Assembly (NCBI GenBank): GCA_030157785.1 | Contig: JAOAUC010000045.1 | Location: 1 to 45,346, forward strand | DNA: 45,346 bases | Origin: Zoogloea oleivorans | GTDB taxonomy: Bacteria; Pseudomonadota; Gammaproteobacteria; Burkholderiales; Rhodocyclaceae | Direction of reading: 5' to 3' | Part shown: piece by piece, positions 26,853 through 35,350 of the stretch | How positions within the stretch are numbered: the stretch's first letter is position 1 | How the letters are laid out: the number at the start of each line of letters is the position of its first letter | Position numbers and translations under genes: made by a program | Notes under the pieces: model-generated | Told to the model about the DNA's origin: nothing | The model's database searches: none | The model's input: the letters and a program-made list of their open reading frames with translations, nothing else

Positions 26853-27419
26853 ATGACAGCAGCAGACGAACGGCGCGGTTCCAGCGCCAGCATGCCCGAC
26901 CTGGACTGGAGCCAGGTGCGTGAAACCGTGCTGATGCTCGAACTTGCCGTCGGCCAGATCGATTCGGCGATGAAGGAAGGTGGCAGTTCGGTGGAAGTGC
27001 TCACCGACTCCTTCACCTCCATGGCCGGCTACATGCGCATGATGGGCACCGCCCTCGAACAACTGCCCGACACTCCGGCCACGGCCCAGCTCAAGGAGTC
27101 CCTCATCGGTCATGCCGGCGAGGTTGCCGGCCGGGTCCAGAAGTCGATCATCGCCTTCCAGTTCTACGACAAGCTCAGCCAGCGCCTGGCCCACGTCTCG
27201 CACAGCCTCGAAGCCCTTACCGGCCTCGTCACCGACCAGCGCAAGCTCTACAACCCGTTTGAATGGGTCGCGCTGCAGGAAAAAATCCGCGCCAAGTATT
27301 CCACCCGCGAAGAAATCGAGATGTTCAACGCGGTAATGAAGGGCATGCCGGTGAAGGAGGCCCTGAACAACTACAAGGCCGAGATGAAGGACAAGGGCGA
27401 CGACGTCGAGCTGTTCTAA
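26853..27419 (+). CDS. CheZ-like helical protein, candidate response-regulator phosphatase
   Basis: An all-helical 188-aa protein without membrane segments. The long-helix stretch VQKSIIAFQFYDKLSQRLAHV contains Asp106-x3-Gln110, the spacing of the catalytic Asp143 and Gln147 in the CheZ motif (FQDLTGQ). The protein ends KDKGDDVELF, acidic then hydrophobic, like the CheY-binding tail of CheZ. N-terminal residues 1-17 look disordered. GGAG lies just before ATG 26853. No chemotaxis gene adjoins it. I infer a CheZ-related phosphatase or adaptor; a structural helical-bundle protein is the alternative. Confidence 0.6.
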   Translation: MTAADERRGSSASMPDLDWSQVRETVLMLELAVGQIDSAMKEGGSSVEVLTDSFTSMAGYMRMMGTALEQLPDTPATAQLKESLIGHAGEVAGRVQKSIIAFQFYDKLSQRLAHVSHSLEALTGLVTDQRKLYNPFEWVALQEKIRAKYSTREEIEMFNAVMKGMPVKEALNNYKAEMKDKGDDVELF

Positions 27420-27446
27420 GCACCAGGTTTACTTTTTTCAGCAGCA

Positions 27447-27806
27447 ATGTCTCCCATCCTCCATTTTTCCGATCCGGCGCCCGATCCCGTTGAAGACCGC
27501 CCGGCCCTCAGTCGGGCCATAGGTACGCCGCCCCTGCGGCTGACCGCCGAACGCTACAGCGCTGACAATGGGGCGCTGTCGATGGGCGACTGGGAATGCG
27601 AGCCCGGTGCCTGGCGGATCGCCTTCCATGACGGCCGTCACGAGTTTTTCCAGGTGATCAGCGGGCGTTTGCGCATCGTCGATACGGCCGGCAACGCCCG
27701 CGAGTTCGGGCCCGGCGAGGCCGGAGTCATTCCGGCCGGCTTCATCGGTACGTTTGAAGTGCTGGAACGGGTCTGCAAGCGCTATGTGATGGTCGACAGG
27801 CCCTGA
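27447..27806 (+). CDS. Cupin-domain protein (DUF861/EutQ-like)
   Basis: A 119-aa single cupin. The first motif is seen as GAWRIAFHDGRHEFFQVISGRLRI, with Glu and one His but with the usual HxH partly replaced. The second is GEAGVIPAGFIGTFEV, where the family's Trp and metal His are missing. It probably binds a small ligand rather than acting as a classical metal dioxygenase. It sits 27 bp after the CheZ-like gene and converges on mgtA with a 4-bp gap and no terminator. Confidence 0.8.
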   Translation: MSPILHFSDPAPDPVEDRPALSRAIGTPPLRLTAERYSADNGALSMGDWECEPGAWRIAFHDGRHEFFQVISGRLRIVDTAGNAREFGPGEAGVIPAGFIGTFEVLERVCKRYVMVDRP

Positions 27807-27810
27807 AGCC

Positions 27811-30573
27811 TCACTGCCACCCGTAGCGCCGCGTATACAGCCCCTTCATCAGCTGCGTCAGCCCCATGTAACCCAGCAGGATCGCCGCCAGCCACAGGAA
27901 GTATTCCGCCGGCAACGCCTGCAGCTTGAAGTAGTGGGCCAGTGGACCCATCACGATGGCGATGCCGGTGAGCATCGTCGCACTGGTCATGGCGATCAGC
28001 GGCCATGACGCATGGCTCTGCACGAAGGGCAGCTTGCGGGTGCGGATCATGTGCACGATCAGCGTCTGCGACAACAATCCCTCGATGAACCAGCCCGACT
28101 GGAACAGCGTCTGTGCGGCCGGCGTGGTGGCATGGAAGACGAACCACATCAGCCCGAAGGTGGCCACGTCGAAGATCGAACTGAGTGGCCCGAAGCACAC
28201 CATGAAACGCCCCAGGCCGTCCGTGTCCCAGTGCTGGGGTGTGCGCAGGAATTCCTCGTCCACGTTGTCGAAGGGAATGCCGGTCTGGGACACGTCGTAG
28301 AGCAGGTTCTGCAGCAAGAGGTGCATTGGCAGCATCGGCAGAAAGGGCAGGAAGACGCTGGCCACCAGCACCGAGAAGACGTTGCCGAAGTTGGAGCTCG
28401 AGGTCATGCGGATGTACTTGAGCATGTTGGCGAAGGTCTTGCGGCCTTCCATCACGCCGTCGCCCAGCACCAGCAGGCTCTTTTCGAGCAGGATGATGTC
28501 GGCGGCTTCCTTGGCGATGTCCACTGCCGTATCCACCGAAATGCCGATGTCGGCGGCGTGCAAGGCCGGTGCGTCGTTGATGCCGTCACCCATGAAGCCG
28601 ACCACGTGGCCGCCGGCGCGCAGGGCCCGCACCACGCGCTCCTTGTGAGTGGGCGACAGTTTGGCGAAAACGGTGGTCTTCTCGACCGCGACGCCGAGGG
28701 CCGCGTCGTCCATTTTTTCCACCTCGCTGCCGAGCAGCATGCCGGTGACTTCCAGCCCCACCTCCTGGCACACCCGGGCGGTGACCAGCCCGTTGTCGCC
28801 GGTCAGTACCTTCACGGTGACGCCGTTCAGCCGCAGGGCCTTGAGGGCGGGGGCGGCGGTTTCCTTGGGCGGGTCGAGAAAGGCCACGTAGCCGGCGAGG
28901 GTCAGGCCGGTCTCGTCGGCCACGCCGTAAACGCTCTGGTTGGGCGGCATTTCCTTGATCGCCACGCCCATCACGCGCAGGCCGTCGCCGTTCATGGCGC
29001 CGGTAACGGTGTTGATGTGGGCGAGGATTTCCGGCGTCAGTGGCTCGACGGCCGAGCCGCGGCGCACCTGGGTGCAGGCGGCCAGGATCTCCTCGATGGC
29101 GCCCTTGCAGATCAGCACGTGTCGCTCGTCGCGCTCGGCCACCACCACCGACATGCGGCGGCGCTGGAAGTCGAACGGGATCTCGTCCACCTTGCGGTAG
29201 TTGTTGGCCGGATCGAGGCTGGCGAGTTCGTCCGAGCGGGCCAGCACGGCCACGTCGAGGAGGTTCTTCAGGCCGGTTTGGTAGTAGCTGTTGAGCCAGG
29301 CGTATTCGAGTACCGGCAGCGAGTCCTGCCCGTCGATGTCGATGTGGCGCTGCAGGACGATCTTGTCCTGGGTCAGGGTGCCGGTCTTGTCGGTGCACAG
29401 CACGTCCATGGCGCCGAAGTTCTGGATCGCGTCGAGGCGCTTGACGATGACCTTCTTGCGGGACAGCAGCACCGCGCCTTTGGCGAGGGTGGACGTGACG
29501 ATCATCGGCAGCATCTCGGGGGTCAGGCCGATGGCGACCGACATGGCGAACAGGAAGGCTTCCAGCCAGTCGCCCTTGGTAAAGCCGTTGAGCAGGAAGA
29601 CGATCGGCGTCATTACCGCCATGAAGCGGATCAGGAGCCAGCTGACCTTGTTTACGCCAGCCTGGAAGGCCGTGGGTTCGCGCTCGACGGTGGCGACCCG
29701 CTGGGCCAGGGTGCCGAAATAGGTATTGGCGCCGGTGCCGACGGCGACGCCGGTGGCCGAGCCGCTGAGCACGTTGGTGCCCATGAAGGCGATGTTGTCG
29801 AGTTCCAGCGGGCTGCTGGTGGCCGGGTCGCGCAGGGCCACGAACTTCTCGACCGGCAGGGATTCGCCGGTCATTGCCGCCTGGCCGATGAAGAGGTCCT
29901 TGGCGCTGAGCAGGCGCAGGTCGGCCGGGATCATGTCGCCCGCTGACAGCACCACCACGTCACCGGGCACCAGTTCGCGCAGGGGGATTTCCACGTGCCG
30001 CGCCGGCTTGCCGTCGATGTCCAGGTGCACCGTTGGCGCTGCATCCGGCACGGTGCCGGCCGGTGCGCGGCGCAGCACGGTGGCCTGGTTGCCGACCATT
30101 GCCTTGAGGGCGTCGGCGGCCTTGCTGGAGCGGCTTTCCTGCAGAAAGCGGATCAGCGTGGACAGCACCACCATGCAGCCGATCACCGTGGTGGCCTTGA
30201 GGTCGCCGGTGTACATCGAAATCGCCGCCAGCACGCTGAGCAGCAGGTTGAAGGGGTCGATGTAGCAGTGCCACAGGTGCAGCCAGGCGGGCATCGGCTT
30301 CTCGTGGCCGACGACGTTCTCGCCGGCCTGGCGGCGGATGCGCGTGACCTCGCCGGCGTCGAGCCCGTCCGCATGGCTGTGCAGGCGGGCGAGGAGAGCG
30401 TCGGGTTCCTCGCGGGCGGCCGCATTGAGGGTGGCCGCCAGATCCGGCGGCACCACCTTGCTGACCGGCACATGGCGGAACAGCTCGAAACTGGCGAGGC
30501 GCAAAAAGTGCCTTGCCATGCGCCGCCGGTGCAGATGGGCGACGAAATGGGCGCGGAGCGAAGCGTGCTTCAT
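27811..30573 (-). CDS. mgtA: Magnesium-translocating P-type ATPase (P3B), MgtA
   Basis: A 920-aa inner-membrane pump that brings Mg2+ inwards. The actuator loop has MTGESLPVEK, the phosphorylated Asp lies in CTDKTGTLTQDKIVLQ, the hinge is FMGDGINDAPALHAADIGISVD, and a block of C-terminal helices ends the protein. Near the N-terminus, MPAWLHLWHCYIDPFNLLLS matches the MgtA/MgtB pattern, as does LTPEMLPMIVTSTLAKGAV. It is about 20 residues longer than E. coli MgtA. Met19 would be an alternative start; neither has a good Shine-Dalgarno. The upstream gap is only 82 bp, too short for an mgtA-type riboswitch leader. Confidence 0.95.
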   Translation of the reverse strand: MKHASLRAHFVAHLHRRRMARHFLRLASFELFRHVPVSKVVPPDLAATLNAAAREEPDALLARLHSHADGLDAGEVTRIRRQAGENVVGHEKPMPAWLHLWHCYIDPFNLLLSVLAAISMYTGDLKATTVIGCMVVLSTLIRFLQESRSSKAADALKAMVGNQATVLRRAPAGTVPDAAPTVHLDIDGKPARHVEIPLRELVPGDVVVLSAGDMIPADLRLLSAKDLFIGQAAMTGESLPVEKFVALRDPATSSPLELDNIAFMGTNVLSGSATGVAVGTGANTYFGTLAQRVATVEREPTAFQAGVNKVSWLLIRFMAVMTPIVFLLNGFTKGDWLEAFLFAMSVAIGLTPEMLPMIVTSTLAKGAVLLSRKKVIVKRLDAIQNFGAMDVLCTDKTGTLTQDKIVLQRHIDIDGQDSLPVLEYAWLNSYYQTGLKNLLDVAVLARSDELASLDPANNYRKVDEIPFDFQRRRMSVVVAERDERHVLICKGAIEEILAACTQVRRGSAVEPLTPEILAHINTVTGAMNGDGLRVMGVAIKEMPPNQSVYGVADETGLTLAGYVAFLDPPKETAAPALKALRLNGVTVKVLTGDNGLVTARVCQEVGLEVTGMLLGSEVEKMDDAALGVAVEKTTVFAKLSPTHKERVVRALRAGGHVVGFMGDGINDAPALHAADIGISVDTAVDIAKEAADIILLEKSLLVLGDGVMEGRKTFANMLKYIRMTSSSNFGNVFSVLVASVFLPFLPMLPMHLLLQNLLYDVSQTGIPFDNVDEEFLRTPQHWDTDGLGRFMVCFGPLSSIFDVATFGLMWFVFHATTPAAQTLFQSGWFIEGLLSQTLIVHMIRTRKLPFVQSHASWPLIAMTSATMLTGIAIVMGPLAHYFKLQALPAEYFLWLAAILLGYMGLTQLMKGLYTRRYGWQ

Positions 30574-30655
30574 GGTGCGGGCCGGGTCATGCCCACCAGT
30601 TTACGCCCGTCGCCCAGCAGCCCATGTGTGCTGGCGCGCACACCCGCAGGGCGCG

Positions 30656-31462
30656 TTACGGAATCGTCTCGATCCAGTCCGCCAGCGCCGTGGCCCCTTC
30701 GGCCCACTGGGGGTCGAGCATCAGCATGTGGCCGGAGCCTGCGATGGTAATGGTCTTGGCCTTCCAGGCCAGGGCGGTGAAAAACAGCATCGAGGCCGGA
30801 AACACTTCGTCTGCCGAGCCGCCCATCACCAGCGCCGGAATGTCCGGCCGGCGGCCCATGGGCATGAAGGGCAGGGCGGCCATTTCGGTGACTGCGTGGT
30901 CGGATTCGTCCTGAACCATGTGCAGGAACTGCTCCACCTCGTCGTGGGCCATGCCCGGCGCAAAGTACACCTCGGCCATCACCCGGATGCTGTGCTCGGT
31001 GGTATCACCGGACAGCACATTGGGCATCTCGGTGAAAAACTCCGGGTGCAGCATGGCCAGCCGGCTGGCCGAACCGCTGGTGCCGGTGGGCGGCACGGGC
31101 GACAGGAAAGCCACACCGGCGGCGAGCGGTACACCGGCGCTCGCCAGGTAACGCTGGGCCACCAGTGTGCCCATCGAATGGCCGATCAGCACCGGCGCCG
31201 ACGGCAGCGTGGCAACGGCCTGGGCCAGATCCTCCGCGTAATCCGACAGCCCGAATTCGCTGAGGTGATCGCGCCCTTCGCTTTCCCCGTGGCCGGACAG
31301 GTCGAGGGCGTAGCAGTCGTAACCGAGCTGGTTGAGAAAGGGAATCCAGTGGTGTTGCCAGCAATAGGAGTTGGTATAGCCGCCATGGACGAAAAGCAGC
31401 GGGTGGCGGCCGGTGGGCGCGGCAGCGGGATGTTGATGGATCTTGAGTTTGCGGGGGAGCAT
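30656..31462 (-). CDS. Alpha/beta hydrolase
   Basis: A 268-aa cytosolic hydrolase. The oxyanion region is LLFVHGGYTNSYCW, the core strand is CYALDLSGHGESEG, the nucleophile elbow is LIGHSMGTLVAQ (Ser), the acid is near VMGGSADEVFP, and the catalytic His is in IAGSGHMLML, so the triad is complete. ATG 31462 is taken because conservation begins just after it; an in-frame GTG at 31558 would add 32 low-complexity residues. The substrate cannot be told; esterase or lipase-like. It is 82 bp upstream of mgtA on the same strand and divergent from the cyclase. Confidence 0.82.
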   Translation of the reverse strand: MLPRKLKIHQHPAAAPTGRHPLLFVHGGYTNSYCWQHHWIPFLNQLGYDCYALDLSGHGESEGRDHLSEFGLSDYAEDLAQAVATLPSAPVLIGHSMGTLVAQRYLASAGVPLAAGVAFLSPVPPTGTSGSASRLAMLHPEFFTEMPNVLSGDTTEHSIRVMAEVYFAPGMAHDEVEQFLHMVQDESDHAVTEMAALPFMPMGRRPDIPALVMGGSADEVFPASMLFFTALAWKAKTITIAGSGHMLMLDPQWAEGATALADWIETIP

Positions 31463-31636
31463 GGCTTTGATCTGGGGGGCAGTGGTCAAACGGTTGGGGG
31501 CAGCACGGATTCTGGCATGCGCGTGACGGGGCGGGGCTTCGTCTGTAAGCTGAAGCACTCAGTAAAAAATCAAACCTGACTGGATGTCCGGCACACTTCC
31601 GGGTCTCATCATGGGGCCAGCCTGACCGACAAGCCT

Positions 31637-32788
31637 ATGGCCGACACGCCCGACAAGAAACCCTGGCTGGTGCGCATGCACTACCGCATGCGTACCGTCG
31701 CTTTCGCGATGATGTTCGTGGCGAGTGCCCTGCACAGTACAGGCAAGAGCTACAGTCCGGGGCTCTGGTTGCTGCTGGTCCTGTTGTTTCTGGTTTATCC
31801 CCACCTCCAGTATTACCGCGCATGCCGGGCCCCCGACCCGTTGAACGCGGAAATGCACAACCTTCTCACCGACTCCGTGTTGCTCGGGATGGCCGTTGCC
31901 GCACTCGGTTTTCCCCTGTGGATCACCTTCTCGGCCTTTCTCGGTACGGTTTCCAACAATACCGCCAACATGAACTGGCGTGGTGCCGGAAAGACCCTGC
32001 TGGCCTTTCCGGCTGGCGCCCTGGCCGGGTGTTCGGTGTTCGGCTTCAACCTGTCCACCGAGACCGGCTGGCCCGCCACCCTCTTCTGCATCGTCGGCCT
32101 GACCGGCTATCTGGTGGCGATGGGCAACATCAGCTATTCCCGCATCCGCCGTCTGCGCCTTACCCGCGAGGCCTTGATGCTGCGCGAAGCCGAGCTGATG
32201 GACGTCAATCAGGCCCTGCACAGGAATTTCCAGGAAATCGACGTTCTGCACAACCAGCTCCGTGAGCAAGCCAACCGCGACGCCCTGACCGGCCTGTTCA
32301 ACCGGCGCTACCTGGACAGCACCCTCGACCGGGAGCTGGCGCGCTGCAAGCGCGACGGGCAGCCCCTGACGCTGATCATGATCGACATCGATCACTTCAA
32401 GCAGGTCAATGACACTTACGGCCATCAGGCCGGTGACGAGATCCTGCTGAGGCTCGGCACGCTGCTTGCTGGCATGGCCCGTGCAGGTGATGTGGCCTGC
32501 CGTTATGGCGGTGAGGAGTTCCTGCTGCTGATGCCCACCATGCCCCTCGACGCTGCCGTGGTGCGCGCCGGCGAACTGCGCACCACATTCGGCGAAATGG
32601 TCGTGCCCTTTGGCGAGTTCCGCCTGAAGGCCACCCTGTCGATCGGTGTTTCGGCCTATCCGGGGCATGGCGTGTCGGCCGAGGAGTTGATCCGGCACGC
32701 CGACAAGGCCCTCTATCGCGCCAAGCACGGCGGCCGCAATCGGGTCGAAATCTGGATTCCGAAAGCCGAGGCGTCTGACGCACAGTAA
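31637..32788 (+). CDS. Diguanylate cyclase with N-terminal MASE2 membrane sensor
   Basis: A 383-aa inner-membrane enzyme making c-di-GMP. Residues 1-170 form a multi-helix MASE2-type sensor (KKPWLVRMHYRMRTVAF; VYPHLQYYRACRAPDPLNAE). A coiled coil covers about 175-212. The GGDEF domain has the active motif RYGGEEF (GGEEF 291-295) and the inhibitory I-site RAGD (282-285), so product feedback is expected. NRDALTGLFNRRYLD marks the domain start. It is followed by a hypothetical gene only 9 bp downstream, likely an operon. Confidence 0.93.
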   Translation: MADTPDKKPWLVRMHYRMRTVAFAMMFVASALHSTGKSYSPGLWLLLVLLFLVYPHLQYYRACRAPDPLNAEMHNLLTDSVLLGMAVAALGFPLWITFSAFLGTVSNNTANMNWRGAGKTLLAFPAGALAGCSVFGFNLSTETGWPATLFCIVGLTGYLVAMGNISYSRIRRLRLTREALMLREAELMDVNQALHRNFQEIDVLHNQLREQANRDALTGLFNRRYLDSTLDRELARCKRDGQPLTLIMIDIDHFKQVNDTYGHQAGDEILLRLGTLLAGMARAGDVACRYGGEEFLLLMPTMPLDAAVVRAGELRTTFGEMVVPFGEFRLKATLSIGVSAYPGHGVSAEELIRHADKALYRAKHGGRNRVEIWIPKAEASDAQ

Positions 32789-32797
32789 AATCCGTCC

Positions 32798-33301
32798 ATG
32801 ACATTCAATGCAACGAACGAGGCCCCCGAGGCCGATACGCCGGAATCCATCAAGGAAAGCCGGTTGTGGAGCGACAACGGCTGGACCGCCCGGGTCATCA
32901 AGAACCAGGACGACGACGGCTGGGCGGTGGAAATGATCAAGGACGGCGAATCCGAACCCGCCCTGGTAGGCCCGTGGACCATGGGCCGCGACAAGAAGAA
33001 TCCCAAGCCGCTCGATGTTTCGGCCTTTCACACCTTGGTCAAAACCGCCTCCGAAGTGCTGCGTCGCCACGAACAACACCTGCACGCAATGCTTCACAAA
33101 AGCATCACTGTGAGCACCGCCGAGGGGGCGGTCAGCGTCACCCTCGATATCGTGCCGGACGACTATGAACCCTATGCCATCCTCGGTGCGCAGGATGCCC
33201 TCGGCGAGCAACTGGCCGAGGTGCGCGTCGAGCCGGGCTTCAAGCTGACCCGGGCGAGTGCCGCGGCGTGGGTCGAAGCGGAGTTCCGGCGGCCGGGCTG
33301 A
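32798..33301 (+). CDS. Conserved-looking hypothetical cytosolic protein
   Basis: This 167-aa acidic protein has no signal peptide or membrane segment. The middle holds a helix (VSAFHTLVKTASEVLRRHEQHLHAML) and the C-terminal half is strand-rich (SVTLDIVPDDYEPYAILGAQD). I do not recognise a family. It lies 9 bp after the cyclase and so is probably co-transcribed with it. It ends 3 bp before the -35 box of the ParD-like operon. A regulatory partner of the cyclase is possible but unsupported. Confidence 0.7.
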   Translation: MTFNATNEAPEADTPESIKESRLWSDNGWTARVIKNQDDDGWAVEMIKDGESEPALVGPWTMGRDKKNPKPLDVSAFHTLVKTASEVLRRHEQHLHAMLHKSITVSTAEGAVSVTLDIVPDDYEPYAILGAQDALGEQLAEVRVEPGFKLTRASAAAWVEAEFRRPG

Positions 33302-33304
33302 GAT

Positions 33305-33333
33305 TTGATTCCTGCAACCCTTGGTGGTATATA
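33305..33333 (+). promoter_or_regulatory. Sigma-70 promoter of the ParD-like/map operon
   Basis: TTGATT at 33305-33310, a 17-bp spacer and TATATA at 33328-33333 form a well-spaced promoter. Transcription would begin near 33340 and give a leader of about 27 nt before the GTG start at 33367. Confidence 0.7.
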
Positions 33334-33354
33334 AAGTGGCTACAAACCATATAC
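33327..33354. promoter_or_regulatory. Inverted repeat over the -10 box, possible autoregulatory operator
   Basis: GTATAT (33327-33332) and ATATAC (33349-33354) are exact complements separated by 16 bp, and the left arm covers the -10 hexamer. This is the usual place for an antitoxin-type repressor to bind. The half-sites are short, so confidence is modest. Confidence 0.4.
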
Positions 33355-33366
33355 AAGGTGTTCGCG

Positions 33367-33597
33367 GTGGGAATCGTCAAAATTTCAGAACAGATGCACG
33401 GCAACCTGCGTCTCACCAGTGGAGCCCTCAGCCGCTCCATCAATGCACAAGCCGAACATTGGCTTCGCGTCGGCATGCTTTCGGAGCTGAATCCGAACCT
33501 TCGCTACGGTGATATCTGCCAGTTGCTCATTCAGGCTGAACAGCAGGCCCTCGGCGACACGGGCCTGCCCGCCGCTGCATCGATGGAGGCCGCATGA
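33367..33597 (+). CDS. ParD-like antitoxin-family protein
   Basis: A 76-aa protein matching the ParD_like family. It begins VGIVKISEQMHGNLRL (strand then helix, ribbon-helix-helix style), followed by SGALSRSINAQAEHWLRVGML and NPNLRYGDICQLLI. GTG 33367 is the start: AAGGTG at 33355-33360 is six bases upstream and the family begins with this residue. Its stop overlaps the aminopeptidase ATG (ATGA). No ParE toxin is present; the partner gene is a methionine aminopeptidase. DNA binding and autoregulation are inferred from the family and the operator-like repeat. Confidence 0.8.
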   Translation: MGIVKISEQMHGNLRLTSGALSRSINAQAEHWLRVGMLSELNPNLRYGDICQLLIQAEQQALGDTGLPAAASMEAA

Positions 33598-34394
33598 GCG
33601 GCCCCGGGCGCGTAACGATCAGGTCCGCATCCGAGATCGCCATGGCGCGACGTGCCGGCATGCTGGCTGCCGATGTCCTGCAGATGATCGCCGGGCATGT
33701 CAGGCCGGGCGTCACCACCGATGAACTGGACCGCCTGTGCCATGACTACATCGTCAATGTGCAACAGGCGATTCCGGCCAACATCGGCTATCACGGCTAT
33801 CCCAAGACCATTTGTGCCTCGGTGAATCATGTCATCTGCCACGGCATTCCTTCCGACAAGGCACTGAAGAACGGGGATATCCTCAATATCGATGTCGCCA
33901 TCATCAAGGACGGCTGGTTTGGTGACACCAGCCGCATGTTTTTCGTCGGAGAACCCGGGATTCTGGCCAAACGGCTGGTGCGGACGACCTACGAGGCGAT
34001 GCGGGCAGGGATACAGCAGGTGCGGCCGGGCGCCACGCTCGGGGATGTCGGTCATGCCATCCAGACCGTTGCCCATCGGGAGGGCTTCAGCGTGGTTCGT
34101 GAATACTGCGGCCACGGAATCGGCCAGATTTACCACGACGAACCGCAGGTCATGCATGTTGGACGGCCCGGTGAAGGCCTGACACTCAAGCCGGGAATGG
34201 TGTTCACCATTGAACCCATGATCAATGCCGGCAAGGCCGCCATAAAGCACTTGCCGGATGGCTGGACGGTTGTCACCAAGGACCGCTCGCTCTCTGCGCA
34301 ATGGGAGCACATGGTGGCTGTCACCGAGAGCGGTTTCGAGATTCTCACGCCGTGGCCGGATGGCTACGGGGATTACGCGCCGATCCTTGCATAA
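33594..34394 (+). CDS. map: Type I methionine aminopeptidase
   Basis: A 266-aa metalloprotease removing N-terminal Met from new proteins. All five metal ligands are found at the E. coli spacing: Asp100, Asp111, His174 (YCGHGIGQ), Glu207 (FTIEPMI) and Glu238 (QWEHMVAVTE). The substrate-contact His83 lies in VICHGIPSD. It lacks the N-terminal zinc-finger extension. Translation is coupled to the ParD-like gene. The usual housekeeping map gene precedes rpsB-type genes, so this is probably a second, accessory copy. Confidence 0.93.
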   Translation: MSGPGRVTIRSASEIAMARRAGMLAADVLQMIAGHVRPGVTTDELDRLCHDYIVNVQQAIPANIGYHGYPKTICASVNHVICHGIPSDKALKNGDILNIDVAIIKDGWFGDTSRMFFVGEPGILAKRLVRTTYEAMRAGIQQVRPGATLGDVGHAIQTVAHREGFSVVREYCGHGIGQIYHDEPQVMHVGRPGEGLTLKPGMVFTIEPMINAGKAAIKHLPDGWTVVTKDRSLSAQWEHMVAVTESGFEILTPWPDGYGDYAPILA

Positions 34395-34546
34395 AACCGC
34401 AGTCGGCGCCCCGCCGCTGTTTGCTGCAAATTGAGCCAGGACAGGGTAGCGCCGTGCTGGTCCGGCTAAAGTCACCGTCTTGCTTCCTTCGGGTAGCATC
34501 CTCCCTCTGTCCGGGCAGGGGCCCGGCGTGAATTGAGGAGATGGTG

Positions 34547-35329
34547 ATGCTGGCAGGCAAGACGGCTTTGGTGACGGGTTCGACTTCGGGGATCGGGCTG
34601 GCAGTGGCGCGGGCGCTGGCCAGGGCTGGCGCGAAGGTGATGCTCAACGGTTCGCGTCCGGCGGCCGATGCCGAGGCCCTGCGTGCCGAACTGGCCGTTG
34701 AGGCTGGCGTGGAAGTGGCTTACACGACGGCCAACCTGGCTGACCCGGCATCCGCGCGGGCTCTGGTGGCGGCAACCATCGCGGCCTTCGGCAGCGTGGA
34801 CATCCTGATCAACAACGCCGGCATTCAGCACGTGGCGGCGGTGGATGCCTTCCCCGACGACACCTGGGACCAGCTCATGGCCATCAACGTGTCGGCGGTC
34901 TTTCACACCACCAAGGCGGCGCTGCCGTCCATGAAGGCAAAGGGCTGGGGGCGCATCGTCAATATCGCTTCGGCCCACGGCGTGGTCGCTTCGCCCTTCA
35001 AGGCGCCGTACACGGCCAGCAAGCACGCGGTGGTGGGCTTCTCGAAGGCGGTGGCGCTCGAAGTGGCGGAGCAGGGCATTACCTGCAACGCCCTGTGCCC
35101 CGGCTACGTGCGCACGCCGCTGATCGAGAAGCAGGTGGTGGATCAGGCCAAGGTGCACAACATGCCGGAAGACCGGGTGATCCGCGAGGTGATCCTCGCC
35201 GCCCAGCCCACCAAACAATTTGTCGAGGCCGACGAGGTGGCGGCTTTTGCGGTCTTCCTGTGTTCCGACGCGGCCAAGGCGGTCACCGGTTCGGTGCAAT
35301 TGATCGACGGGGGCTGGACCGCGAGGTAG
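34547..35329 (+). CDS. bdhA: D-3-hydroxybutyrate dehydrogenase
   Basis: A 260-aa short-chain dehydrogenase that interconverts 3-hydroxybutyrate and acetoacetate in the cytosol. The NAD loop is TGSTSGIG, NNAGIQHV is present, and the catalytic Ser plus YTASK (Tyr-x3-Lys) are intact. HDH hallmarks are VNIASAHGVVASPFKAPY and CPGYVRTPLIEKQV. GAGGAG at 34535-34540 abuts an ATG at 34541 but is well spaced for ATG 34547, which is chosen. It probably serves PHB turnover. It lies 21 bp upstream of the norD-like gene. Confidence 0.92.
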   Translation: MLAGKTALVTGSTSGIGLAVARALARAGAKVMLNGSRPAADAEALRAELAVEAGVEVAYTTANLADPASARALVAATIAAFGSVDILINNAGIQHVAAVDAFPDDTWDQLMAINVSAVFHTTKAALPSMKAKGWGRIVNIASAHGVVASPFKAPYTASKHAVVGFSKAVALEVAEQGITCNALCPGYVRTPLIEKQVVDQAKVHNMPEDRVIREVILAAQPTKQFVEADEVAAFAVFLCSDAAKAVTGSVQLIDGGWTAR

Positions 35330-35350
35330 CCCCTTCAAGGAAAGACAGAC

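Noticed and set aside
28012..29946. 644-codon plus-strand frame opposite mgtA
   Set aside because: Antisense to the P-type ATPase with all its motifs. It is His/Gln/Gly-rich and not protein-like.
30574..30655. mgtA-type Mg2+ riboswitch leader
   Set aside because: The gap to the upstream gene is 82 bp and shows no long leader, leader peptide or terminator-like stem.
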